Of a stretch of 32,379 nt of DNA, positions 25,101 through 32,379 are shown piece by piece; within the stretch, counting starts at the first letter, position 1, and each line of letters begins with the position of its first letter. The position numbers and the translations under genes were made by a program. The stretch lies in assembly GCA_030651065.1 (NCBI GenBank), contig JAUSCU010000108.1:1-32379 (forward strand), in the 5' to 3' direction. The stretch is from Candidatus Omnitrophota bacterium (lineage in GTDB: Bacteria; Omnitrophota; Gorgyraeia; 1-14-0-20-64-10). Below the pieces are notes generated by a model. The model had not been told where the DNA came from. It searched no databases and was given only the letters and a program-made list of their open reading frames with translations.

Positions 25101-28100
25101 AGAGCTCCTTGACCCGCTACAACGAGGCCGGCCAGATGCAGAGCCAGCTTCTGATGAGTCACCGGACCGGCATGGACACCGCCACGGTCCACAAGCTGGA
25201 TGGCAAGGATCTGGTCTATGAGGACCTGCGGAGCGTGATGAACGATACCGGCATGAGCCTGAAAGATCTGTTCGACACGGGCCGGATCACACTGGAAAAG
25301 AAGGCGAGCCTCCTGGACACGCGGACCGAGACCTTCCGGCATGACGTCCAATACGACCCGTTCACCGGGTTCTTGGTTCATCAGGTGGACTTCAGCACTG
25401 GCGATCAGAACCCCGGCACCAACCAGATCACATTCCAGGACGCCAACTACACGGAGCAGGGGCAGCTCTCCAGCGCCCGGACCATCAACCGCTCCGACCT
25501 GTTCGGCCTGGAAGGGAACGCCACCGATGTCTGGACGCAGTACACCCGAACGGAGGATGGCACGCTCCGGTTCGCGGAGGCGGTCGGCAACCAGGCCACC
25601 TTTGACATCTTCGGCAGCACCTCGGCCGCCCGGATCGAGCAGTCCTTCCTGGGGATTGCCGGCCAGAGCCGGATGGTCGCCGGCGTGGTCTCCGGCGTGG
25701 CAGTCGAGGTGGACGGCTCCCATTTTGATGTCGGTCAGATCACTACCTACGCCTACGATCCCTCCGCTATCCTGATCGGAGCCCACGGCTCCAACTTCCG
25801 GGAGGGGAGCGATATCTTCCTGAACTACAGCCGGCGTACCCTTGAGAACCTCTATTCGATCATCAACGGAGACGCGCGGGTGAAACTCTCTTTCTCCACG
25901 GATGGCAGCTTTGGGCCGGAGAGCCCTGTTGCTCAGCCCGGGACCGGCGCCACGTTCACCACGCTGCCGGTTGCGAATGATACGGATATTACCGGGGCTG
26001 CAGCGGCTCCGTTCCTGGTCTCACCGAGCCTCTACATTTCTGAGACGGTTCGTGATTACGGAGCGATCAAAGTTATTGCTTACTATAACAAGAATTCAGA
26101 TGATTCGAAGGGAGCTCTCGCCGGGGTCCAAGTGACGGTGCCGGGGGCTCCCATTATTCTCACCGATGTCACTTCGGTGACCCCGGGAACGGAAACGGTC
26201 TTTCAGGGCGGCAGTGTTTCGAAGTACCGTTACCGGATCAGCGCGGATAATGAGGGCGGTGTTACGGTGACCCGTTTCAGCCTCTCCGGCACGGCGGAGA
26301 CCGAGACCGAAACCTTTTTCAGCCGGACAGTGGAGAGCGGGCCCGGAACGGGGATCTTCACGACGACGCAAAAGAGTCTAGGGCTCACCACCGCTATCGT
26401 CCATTCGATGGGTAGTGGCAGCGTGACGGTCGGTCACCTCAATGGAAATCCCAACGGTACGGTGACCGTCAGTATACCCGGCAGCGTCGCCTCCTTCAGC
26501 AACGTCAGCGGCTGGCCGATCATCAACTCCGACTCCGGCCCGGATGAGATCCGTATCATGGCGGGATCTGATGTTCTTGCTACCTTAGTTCGTAATCAAT
26601 CTAACGAAATCAGTCTTGAGAGAGTCGGTGCTGATACGGTTTCCGTCCAGAGGCTAGTGGGACCGAGCGGAGAGACACTGCCGATACTGCTGACTACTAC
26701 GAAGACAAACCCCGCCATTCCTGCTGATGCTAGGGTAACCAAGGCGGTTTGGACGCACGAGGTCAGCGGGGACATCCTCTTGGCGGTTACCGCCAGCTGG
26801 GCTGCTGACGGACTCTCAGCCAAGGTCATGATCACCGGCATGAATGGAGTGGCCGTCAACCGCCTGCTGGAAGGAGTGACGGACCTGACTTCCTTGAACG
26901 GCGTAGTCAAGATCAGCAAGACGGCCGCCGACTTCCAGGAGATCTCCGTTGGTTCGGACTCTCAGGTGTTGATACGGATCACGGCGGCCGGCGCGCTGGC
27001 TAGCACGATCGAAACCGGTTTGGACGCCACTGGCGCGCGGGTGATCCTCTATAAGAATGCCGCGGGCACGGTCACCACCAAGACGATTCGGGAAGAGACC
27101 GGGACTACGCTCACCCGTGTTGTGACCTACCGGGACGCTTACAATCCTTCCGGAACGAACACGCGCGAAGAGGAGATGATGATCGGGCCCGGTTTCCTGC
27201 GGGTGGATAGCTACGTCAAGGCGGATGATACGGTGGGCTCGCAGGTGGCCCGCCGGGCGATTACCTACCTGAATATGGAAACCGGCCGGGCGACGCAGGC
27301 GGCCAAGATCGAGTATTACCCCGATTCCGCGTCCGTGAAGCAGGTGGAGATAGAGCAGTACAATCCGGACGGGGCAACCGTTAAGGTGATGAAGGTCCTC
27401 CGCGCTCCGGACGGGAAGATCTCCGGGGCGGACCGGCAGCAGTACGATGCCAACGGGAACCGGACCGTGATGAGACTGGAGCCGACCGGCAACGGGGACG
27501 GGAGTCTGAACTTGGTCGCAAGCTATGTCAGCGCCAACGGGGACCGCCTGCGGGTGCTCTGGATCGAGAATACAAGGCGGCAGATCTTCGAGATGACGAC
27601 CGGCACGCCGCGGTTGTGGCAGGTGGTGGTGACTGGCGGCGACCCGGCGGCCTTAACGGATTTTGTGTTCCAGAGCGATGATCAGTGGCAGAAGCTCCTG
27701 ACCGGTCAGACGATCGATGTCACGGTCGGAGCCAAGAGCTGTTCCATCCGCTTGGCTAATCCGGGAGAAAGCGGGGCGGTGGAGCTATCGGTGCCGGTTC
27801 CTCTGCCGGTCGCCATGGCGGTGGAGATCGTCTCTTATACCGGGTATACCGGAATTGGAACTGATCGGCCGGATATGACGATACAGGACCTGATGAAGAT
27901 GCAGTGGGACGGCACCGTCACCGAAGAGGAGATAAAGGCCTTCCGAGCCGGCCAGAAGATCACGGTGGATTTGGGACCCGGCAAGACGGTGACGCTGCGG
28001 CAGGCCTCCATCAATCCGAACACCCTGACGCAGGATCAGAGGAACGCGCTCTACGGCCCCCTCAACCTTGGGGGTGGGAGGGTGGATCTTCGGCAGCGGA

Positions 28101-31100
28101 CGCTCGTCTGGACGGACGGGTATTCCGGCTCGCTGGATTCCGTTGTGCTCAGCGAGGCCGAGAGGAACGACCTGATAAACAACGGTATGGCGGTGCTGGT
28201 GGGAACGCCGGTGCGGCCGCAGCAGGCCTCGGAGGTTTTGCACCTCTTCGACGCGGTCGCTCAAAGGCTAACGCAGGAACAGCAGGAACGGCTTGCCCTG
28301 GGGGATTCAGTGATGTTGGCGGACGGCAAGGTGGTTTCCTACGTGCAGGTGGATCAGCGGGTGGAGCTGGTGACCGCCGCCTATTACGGGACGCCGCTGG
28401 GCATGAGTGTGAGGCAGGACCAAAGTGATTCCAAGCTCTTCCACTACACTTTCCTCAACCCCACGAATCCCACACAGGACCCAGTCAAGATTGACCTGAG
28501 GGCGGACGGGTTTGGGGACGGCTGGCAGAAGGAGTACCAGGGCACGTTGTCTCTGGCGACGACGCTCCAGTACGGTACCGCCGTCCAGGTGAGCGGCTGG
28601 ACCGGGCAGGGGCTTCCTCCTTCCTTAAAGGATGTCACCCTGACCGCCGCCGACTGGGCCTTGCTGCAATCCGGTGGGACGGTCACCCGGACGGTGGGAG
28701 ATCAGGTGTTGACGCTGGAGGCCCGGCCGGTGACAGGTTTAAGCGAACAGCAGGTGAAGGATCTAAAGGCCGGACGGTTCGTTACCGTGGGTTCGGAGGT
28801 GTTGGCCTCCGTGGCAGTTGAGAGCGGCGAGTACTTTGTCACCGGCTCCTCCGGCACGGAACTCATGAAGGTGATCGAGAACGCGGACGGGACCGTGCAG
28901 GCGTTCAAGCCGGTACTGGATGCGAACGGGGATCCCACTCGAGATGTAAATGGGAATGTTGTTTTCTCTTCCACGCCGGTTGCCCTATCCCAGGAGGATG
29001 CCAAGGCGATGCAGGCGGCCGCGCGGAAGCTGGCTCCTCCGGTGGCGGCCGGTGCAAAGAGGACTCGCTCGACCGGGCTGACGCTGAAAAGCGAGCCGCT
29101 CTTTTCCACGGAAATGCTGGACATTTCGGACATGAACGGGAACAACAACCGGCTGGAGAATGCCCAGGTTGCCGGGAACCTTTGGTACACGGTGTCGGGC
29201 AACGCGCTGCCGATGTTCAACGGAACACGGGATTTCAGGGATGACATTGACCAGAGTTTCCTGCTGAACGCGGGCTACGTTCCCTTCTCGGCCAAATATG
29301 GTTTTGTGAGCCGGTTCGAGTACGATCCGAACCTGCCGCCGGCTGCGGTTGGAATCTTTGGAGCGAACGCCGCCGGAGCGGCCGGCCTGTTCGGCCTGCT
29401 GGGAGCCGGATCCCGGGCCCCTCCGGAGATCGCCGGCTCGCTTCAGACGTCTTCTTCCACGCAAGTTTCTCCTCCATCCGCCTCAGTCCAGGCACCTGTC
29501 CAGAACGAACAGATCGCCGAGCAGCTGGACGCGCAGTTCCGTGATCGCCAAAATTTGACCCAGCGAGTACTCGGCCGCATTGGGGATCTGCTCCGCGGAA
29601 TGATGCAACGGCTCCAGGGAGTTTCCGCGGGCGCTTTGGGGGTCCTCACCGAGTCGAAAATTGTCGAGATCCTCGCGCAGCTCGTAGCCGGGTTCGGCGC
29701 TTTCCTGGTCAACTGCGGCGCGATCGCGCTCGCCGCGATGCTGCAGGCGCGCCACGCCCTCCTTCCCACCCAGGTGGATCTCATGGTGGCGAATCTCCTC
29801 GTGGAACAGATGAGGGATCAAGGCCTTGGACCGATGTTGGCCGCGGGAATCGCTGGGGGGGTTGGCCCGCTGCTCTCCGCCCGCACGATCCGCCTCGTGG
29901 CCGGGTTGTCCAACGTGAATCTGCAGACGATCCGCGTCGCCGGCAGCAGCATGGAGCTCTTGCTGGCCATGTTGTCCAGCGCGGGCAGCCGGGCGATCAT
30001 CGGCCTGCCGGGCCACTTCGTCACGGCCCTTGGTTTGGAGAAGGATTCCGCCGGCAATTCGGTGGTCCGCTTCCTGGATTCCGACAACAAGGAGTACCGG
30101 CTCGGCCTGCCGCAGTTCCTCAATGTCTGGCGGGCGGGTGGCGGCTATGCGCTGGTGGACAAGGATGCGGCGCCTGTGACGGCGGCGGCGACGACGGGCC
30201 CGGTTTTCGCTCCTCCGACGATCGCCGCGATCGCGCCGGTTCAGCCGCCCCCGGCGGTTTCTCCGGCACCCGAACCGGAGATTTCTTCTCCGGTCGAGAG
30301 GATCTACACCTTCCCGGTGATCCAGGTGGGCCCGGACGAGGAGCGGGGGGTGGTGGGGGCGCAGCCGGTTCCTCCGTTGCTGCCGGGTCAGGTGGATCGG
30401 GTCGAGGCCGATGGCACCGCATCCCACAACGAAAGCTTTGTGGAGTTCGAATTCGACGATTCCGGGAAACTGATCGGGGCTCGGGGCGGATCTTTGAGCT
30501 GGGGGCTCACGGTCTTCGGCGAGGCCTTCTTCACCCAGACGACCGACGAGTATGTGATTACCGAATCCCTGGGGCAGGCGAAGGTCAGCCGCTCCACGGC
30601 GGAGACCACCACCCATCGGGCGGACGGCTCTCACGTTGACACCAAGACGACGACCAATTTCACCTACACGAATTCGGGTACCGATCCAGCGGAGTTGCCC
30701 GATTACTATCGGAACCCCGATGGGTCGGTGAAGGATGTCTTCTTGGACGGCGCGGGCCAGGTGCGGGAAGGTTTGACCCTGCGGGTCGAGGGATCGGTTC
30801 ACGGAGTGGGTGATACGGTCTTCGGCGAGACCTTCATGCAGGACAGCATCCAGAGATACGACATCATAGCGGGCGGGCCGAAGGTAATCCGGACGGAGAC
30901 GACCACCGATACCGTGGCTGTGGACGGCGGCCGCAGCCGGAGCACGCAGGTAGTCGAGCAGGAGTATGACAAGGAGACCGGCCTGCTGACGGCCATGTTC
31001 CATCCCAACGACGCGCCGGACGTGTTTACTGAATCGGAGGATGTGTTTGGCAACAAGACCCTCACCCGAGTGCTGGAGCAGTTCGAGCGCGTCAACGGCC

Positions 31101-32379
31101 AGGGCAAGGTGGTGCTGGCCCACACGGAATCGATCACCACCGGGATTGACGGAGCCACCTCCCTCTCGATCTCGGAGACCCGGAACTTCTACTCTGACGG
31201 CACCGAGGATCCCAGCGCTTTGTCCCCCGAATACAGCCAGTCCGCGCCCAACGGGATGCAGCCTCCTTCCGGCCGGACCTGGATCGGCAACTTGACGGCG
31301 GTGACCGAAGAAGAGGTGGGATATTCGGATTTCGAGGGCCTCCCCCAGGTCTATAAAGGAACGGTCACCCTTTCCACGGATGCGTTCGGCTTCAGCAAGA
31401 CCGTCTCCCTCGTTAAGAATACCTATGAGATCGTGTCCGGCCAGCCGAAAGGGGTCTTGAGTGAGACCCATTCCACGCAGAGATCCAACGACGGCAGCGA
31501 CGCCGTGACGGTCAGCCTTGTCCGGACCGGCTACACCGATGGGACCGAGGATCCGGCCGGCCTGGCCGCGGAATACCACAAGGACCATCCGGAGGGGAAG
31601 GTCTGGAAGGGGCTTATTAAGGAAGTGAAGGAGCAGGAGGTGGTTTTCGACAACCCGTTGACCGGCGCCAGCGAAACTTACATCGGCGCGGTCACGGTAG
31701 CGCACGATGCTTTCCAGTTCACCACATCGGTTTCCAAGGCCAGCAACCGGTACGATCTGGTCTACGGCATCTCCCGGGTGGGTGAGACGCTGACCACCAC
31801 CGAGAACCTCAGCCTGGACGGCGCCAACTCCGCCACTCTCAGCACTACCTCCTATGAGTACACAGTCCGGGAATCGGCCGACTTGGATGGTGACGGCACC
31901 GTGACTGCCTCCGAATTGGAGATTCTGCTGCCCGGCGTGGCGCCGGAGTCCCGCGCGGCCTACGTGGATCCATCCGGCAAGCTGTACCCAACCCTTCTGA
32001 AAGCGGTCTCCGGTTTCAGCGCGACCGACGGCGAAGACGCGTTCGCGTTCAACAAGTTCCACACCGACACGACCGACACGTACTCCGTGATCCAGGGCCA
32101 GGCTCGCGTGGCCACCAGCCACAGCGTCACGACCACAACCGGCGATGACGACAGCACGTCCACCACCACCGCGGATGTCGTGAACACCTACAGCTCCGTC
32201 GCGAAACTGACCGGTGTGACCGGCGGCAGCGTCACGGATGGCGAAGACGCGTTCAAGTTCAACGCGTTCCACACCGAGACGACCGACACGTACGATCAGG
32301 CCTTGATCACCACCACCGGCCAGGCTCGTGTGGCCACCAGCCACAGCGTCACGACCACAACCGGCGATGACGACAGCAC
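22109..32379 (+). CDS. Giant exported repeat protein with internal C39-like peptidase domain, C-terminus beyond window
   Basis: One open frame from GTG 22109 to the window end, at least 3,423 codons, with no in-frame stop. An in-frame TGA at 22094 limits the start; the next ATG (about 22276) would lose the signal peptide. Residues 1-53 are a Sec signal with a long basic n-region (RRRP) and cleavage after HAYA. Order of parts: N-terminal domain (to about 370); divergent helix-plus-strand modules (about 372-1090) with YD-like motifs; beta-rich stretches (about 1270-1650); LT-x-E-E/Q motif repeats (about 1937-2240); an Ala/Gly hydrophobic stretch (2412-2435); a C39-like peptidase (about 2500-2685); a Pro-rich linker (about 2690-2760); then a third repeat family continuing past the window, with an EF-hand at 3258-3269. 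It is probably a surface or secreted protein; adhesion, predation or wall degradation are guesses. No family name fits the whole. Confidence 0.9.
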   Translation, partial: MRKKDLYDKSETTGAEGAILEWNAPRRRPILKFVSSVTCFTFILTQLPIHAYALPRMQPVDSTNLVNGVNSVSNLAFQEERAQMLRRRMEDLGKVQRAVEVGWLTTSGSFSQSLQILGADINRGAEFLQRTWDQGVNRVQELAGVVAGPNNTGTIEFNYMPIKQEGGKPMMLYFRNGLTSRVIGEKTKDGYQDTFNMKYHSNRLLSSYESMEYKEMPGLLGGRLILRTTKWTGDWLPGSMFYASSETQAVRQINQERIETTGFNTWTEADVDRLQTKLTDMESKITSAAELAWVVAMRQALSTGAIGAGVTSEVTSITERNYKKHDRSRPLEWSQKLTDPTGVVESNVVVTYKGPKENNLTSYIEEGTRKSLFISEADFELYQEWMGEILGNPDAGREERSAAERLAGMVARGEIGPGTTVQTGFRVERTYLDYSPKNDPLHYKEKRTSSDSSVVTESEVKIEYDTDRQVKRQEESRTEVGHYTVRDVDAFWEALREIEERSPEQVTSAEGQFAADLRFKLETGEIGEGRIFSREIQVVREGFLYGDSMQAVEWDQTTVIGGTTLKEKVLTYQNDAQGRSLELLTLSDEQTAYTDKDRENLRRRAQEVFSDPDTTDAARDAARETLAALDSGVAMPSVFRRSSVRYEGDIRYNAAGLRIQYTRQSTSNSDKLLTVEEVGGTVYDTRGRELSSLRKVQRIGTDSRNAYLLEDGKEITPEILRTLLEAFSSGGDPVTIQNLMDRGLLTATDASGTEMREEEIEAMLRAHPVSIEGAPGSRPSTLQEVMDLTDDADRPLLRVMGADGLEMTERDVSALLSRESRPAHVATIDELVEKGVLRLESMPMTMNQHSAVDRYGAQYDDMGRLIGVTEETTDPATNLRNLTRIYGTTYDSESRQDSSVTASRQYGESVRMMLFRAGSDQELDALELHDMIQQNGLSLGVLMLRGMIERREATGELDQTTTTYRKATRYYDSNLAEGFSDAVSTKGFGADGITEETQSSLTRYNEAGQMQSQLLMSHRTGMDTATVHKLDGKDLVYEDLRSVMNDTGMSLKDLFDTGRITLEKKASLLDTRTETFRHDVQYDPFTGFLVHQVDFSTGDQNPGTNQITFQDANYTEQGQLSSARTINRSDLFGLEGNATDVWTQYTRTEDGTLRFAEAVGNQATFDIFGSTSAARIEQSFLGIAGQSRMVAGVVSGVAVEVDGSHFDVGQITTYAYDPSAILIGAHGSNFREGSDIFLNYSRRTLENLYSIINGDARVKLSFSTDGSFGPESPVAQPGTGATFTTLPVANDTDITGAAAAPFLVSPSLYISETVRDYGAIKVIAYYNKNSDDSKGALAGVQVTVPGAPIILTDVTSVTPGTETVFQGGSVSKYRYRISADNEGGVTVTRFSLSGTAETETETFFSRTVESGPGTGIFTTTQKSLGLTTAIVHSMGSGSVTVGHLNGNPNGTVTVSIPGSVASFSNVSGWPIINSDSGPDEIRIMAGSDVLATLVRNQSNEISLERVGADTVSVQRLVGPSGETLPILLTTTKTNPAIPADARVTKAVWTHEVSGDILLAVTASWAADGLSAKVMITGMNGVAVNRLLEGVTDLTSLNGVVKISKTAADFQEISVGSDSQVLIRITAAGALASTIETGLDATGARVILYKNAAGTVTTKTIREETGTTLTRVVTYRDAYNPSGTNTREEEMMIGPGFLRVDSYVKADDTVGSQVARRAITYLNMETGRATQAAKIEYYPDSASVKQVEIEQYNPDGATVKVMKVLRAPDGKISGADRQQYDANGNRTVMRLEPTGNGDGSLNLVASYVSANGDRLRVLWIENTRRQIFEMTTGTPRLWQVVVTGGDPAALTDFVFQSDDQWQKLLTGQTIDVTVGAKSCSIRLANPGESGAVELSVPVPLPVAMAVEIVSYTGYTGIGTDRPDMTIQDLMKMQWDGTVTEEEIKAFRAGQKITVDLGPGKTVTLRQASINPNTLTQDQRNALYGPLNLGGGRVDLRQRTLVWTDGYSGSLDSVVLSEAERNDLINNGMAVLVGTPVRPQQASEVLHLFDAVAQRLTQEQQERLALGDSVMLADGKVVSYVQVDQRVELVTAAYYGTPLGMSVRQDQSDSKLFHYTFLNPTNPTQDPVKIDLRADGFGDGWQKEYQGTLSLATTLQYGTAVQVSGWTGQGLPPSLKDVTLTAADWALLQSGGTVTRTVGDQVLTLEARPVTGLSEQQVKDLKAGRFVTVGSEVLASVAVESGEYFVTGSSGTELMKVIENADGTVQAFKPVLDANGDPTRDVNGNVVFSSTPVALSQEDAKAMQAAARKLAPPVAAGAKRTRSTGLTLKSEPLFSTEMLDISDMNGNNNRLENAQVAGNLWYTVSGNALPMFNGTRDFRDDIDQSFLLNAGYVPFSAKYGFVSRFEYDPNLPPAAVGIFGANAAGAAGLFGLLGAGSRAPPEIAGSLQTSSSTQVSPPSASVQAPVQNEQIAEQLDAQFRDRQNLTQRVLGRIGDLLRGMMQRLQGVSAGALGVLTESKIVEILAQLVAGFGAFLVNCGAIALAAMLQARHALLPTQVDLMVANLLVEQMRDQGLGPMLAAGIAGGVGPLLSARTIRLVAGLSNVNLQTIRVAGSSMELLLAMLSSAGSRAIIGLPGHFVTALGLEKDSAGNSVVRFLDSDNKEYRLGLPQFLNVWRAGGGYALVDKDAAPVTAAATTGPVFAPPTIAAIAPVQPPPAVSPAPEPEISSPVERIYTFPVIQVGPDEERGVVGAQPVPPLLPGQVDRVEADGTASHNESFVEFEFDDSGKLIGARGGSLSWGLTVFGEAFFTQTTDEYVITESLGQAKVSRSTAETTTHRADGSHVDTKTTTNFTYTNSGTDPAELPDYYRNPDGSVKDVFLDGAGQVREGLTLRVEGSVHGVGDTVFGETFMQDSIQRYDIIAGGPKVIRTETTTDTVAVDGGRSRSTQVVEQEYDKETGLLTAMFHPNDAPDVFTESEDVFGNKTLTRVLEQFERVNGQGKVVLAHTESITTGIDGATSLSISETRNFYSDGTEDPSALSPEYSQSAPNGMQPPSGRTWIGNLTAVTEEEVGYSDFEGLPQVYKGTVTLSTDAFGFSKTVSLVKNTYEIVSGQPKGVLSETHSTQRSNDGSDAVTVSLVRTGYTDGTEDPAGLAAEYHKDHPEGKVWKGLIKEVKEQEVVFDNPLTGASETYIGAVTVAHDAFQFTTSVSKASNRYDLVYGISRVGETLTTTENLSLDGANSATLSTTSYEYTVRESADLDGDGTVTASELEILLPGVAPESRAAYVDPSGKLYPTLLKAVSGFSATDGEDAFAFNKFHTDTTDTYSVIQGQARVATSHSVTTTTGDDDSTSTTTADVVNTYSSVAKLTGVTGGSVTDGEDAFKFNAFHTETTDTYDQALITTTGQARVATSHSVTTTTGDDDS
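23222..25392 (+). repeat. Divergent helix-plus-strand protein modules of the giant gene
   Basis: At least seven units begin near 23222, 23549, 23864, 24218, 24491, 24833 and 25181. Each has a 40-50 residue helical half (pattern D/E-x2-L-x3-L... then L-x3-G-x-I/L, e.g. RLAGMVARGEIG, RFKLETGEIGEG, IQNLMDRGLL, IDELVEKGVL, LKDLFDTGRI) followed by a strand half containing Y-x-Y or YD/YN motifs. They are recognisable only at the protein level. Confidence 0.65.
27917..29011 (+). repeat. Repeated LT/LS-x-E-x4-L-x2-G motif in the giant protein
   Basis: Six to seven copies: VTEEEIKAFRAGQKITV (27917), LTQDQRNALYGPLNL (28025), LSEAERNDLINNGMAVLV (28148), LTQEQQERLALGDSVML (28268), LTAADWALLQSGGTVT (28640), LSEQQVKDLKAGRFVTV (28739) and a partial LSQEDAKAMQAAA (28985). 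Each is a short helix followed by G and a beta strand. The family is unrecognised. Confidence 0.65.
29582..30163 (+). other. C39-like (papain-fold) peptidase domain within the giant protein
   Basis: The order of motifs fits C39/BtlCP-type cysteine peptidases: FLVNCGAIALAAML with candidate nucleophile Cys2536 (29714), LPGHFVTALG with His2636 (30014) and VVRFLDSDN with Asp2657 (30077). A central helical section lies between the first two. The usual NCGPAAL proline is Ala here. It could process the giant protein itself or act on other substrates; alternatively it could be an inactive binding domain. Confidence 0.78.
31880..31915 (+). other. Canonical EF-hand Ca2+-binding loop in the giant protein
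   Basis: Residues 3258-3269 read DLDGDGTVTASE: Asp at loop positions 1, 3 and 5, Gly at 6, Val at 8 and Glu at 12, an exact EF-hand/dockerin-type pattern. It is inserted in the fifth C-terminal repeat and suggests calcium-dependent rigidity of the secreted protein. Confidence 0.75.
32030..32379 (+). repeat. Near-identical tandem DNA repeats at the window end
   Basis: The block at 32030 recurs at 32240 (210 nt) with few changes. The 59 nt at 32099-32157 recur at 32321-32379 (222 nt) with a single C-to-T difference. The last two C-terminal repeats of the giant gene are thus recent duplications, unlike the older divergent copies upstream. Confidence 0.9.

Larger units (their letters stand above)
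30494..32379 (+). repeat. C-terminal beta-repeat family of the giant protein (seven copies seen)
   Basis: Copies start near 30494, 30806, 31022, 31361, 31691, 32036 and 32246, spaced 70-115 residues. The shared core is [D/T]-x-F-x-F/G ... Y-x-I/V-x2-G-Q-x-K/R-V ... T-T-x2-x-D-G/D, e.g. TVFGETFMQ, DAFGFSKTVS, DAFQFTTSVS, DAFAFNKFHT, DAFKFNAFHT. Some copies add a second motif, GTEDP-A/S-x-L-x2-EY. The array is cut by the window end. Confidence 0.75.

Noticed and set aside
29483-32344. 953-codon minus-strand frame opposite the giant gene
   Set aside because: Its product is Arg/Gly/Val-rich with no recognisable domain, while the plus strand encodes a C39-like domain and aligned repeats. It is an antisense shadow.

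Overview
The window reads as a chromosomal segment of a GC-rich, diderm (Gram-negative type) bacterium. Outer-membrane export is implied by a TolC-family protein, an RND adaptor and two RND transporters. The giant secreted repeat protein, the folate-independent (core MetE type) methionine synthase and the AMIN-TolC protein together are most reminiscent of Omnitrophota (former OP3). That assignment is inference; no rRNA or other phylogenetic marker is present. No insertion sequence, prophage, CRISPR array or integrase was seen.

Layout. (1) 1-787, minus strand: a signal-peptide-bearing truncated haemoglobin followed by a partial class I fructose-bisphosphate aldolase (fbaB), with a sigma70-like promoter in the short divergent gap. 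(2) 836-4254, plus strand: an MFS transporter, a small AsmA/DUF748-like protein and class II fumarase (fumC). (3) 4340-10671: eight tightly packed, mostly overlapping genes: MetE-like protein A (three of four zinc ligands missing), a Rieske ferredoxin, LarE, endonuclease IV, a ThiI/MnmA-like PP-loop enzyme, a chlorite-dismutase/HemQ-family protein, MetE-like protein B (all ligands present) and a VIT1/CCC1 metal transporter. Many start with TTG or GTG and overlap the previous stop, so they are probably one translationally coupled operon built around sulfur, methyl and metal chemistry. (4) 10679-11428: a near-consensus promoter, tRNA-Glu(CTC) and two small unrecognised genes. (5) 11474-21734: an efflux operon coding for an AMIN-TolC fusion, a membrane-fusion protein and two RND pumps. 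The first pump carries a proline-rich tail ending in a winged-helix DNA-binding domain. The second has an extra pair of membrane segments. (6) 21735-22108: an AT-richer leader with a promoter, a possible upstream ORF and a hairpin-rich section. (7) 22109 to the window end: one uninterrupted reading frame of at least 3,423 codons, translated here codon by codon without a stop. It encodes a giant exported protein with a Sec signal, at least three families of internal repeats, YD-like motifs, an internal C39-like papain-fold peptidase domain (Cys2536/His2636/Asp2657), a canonical EF-hand loop, and near-identical tandem DNA repeats where the window stops.

The most unusual items are the giant peptidase-containing repeat protein and its leader, the RND pump fused to a DNA-binding domain, the RND pump with about 64 extra residues in its membrane domain, and the zinc-ligand-less MetE paralogue in an operon with its intact counterpart.
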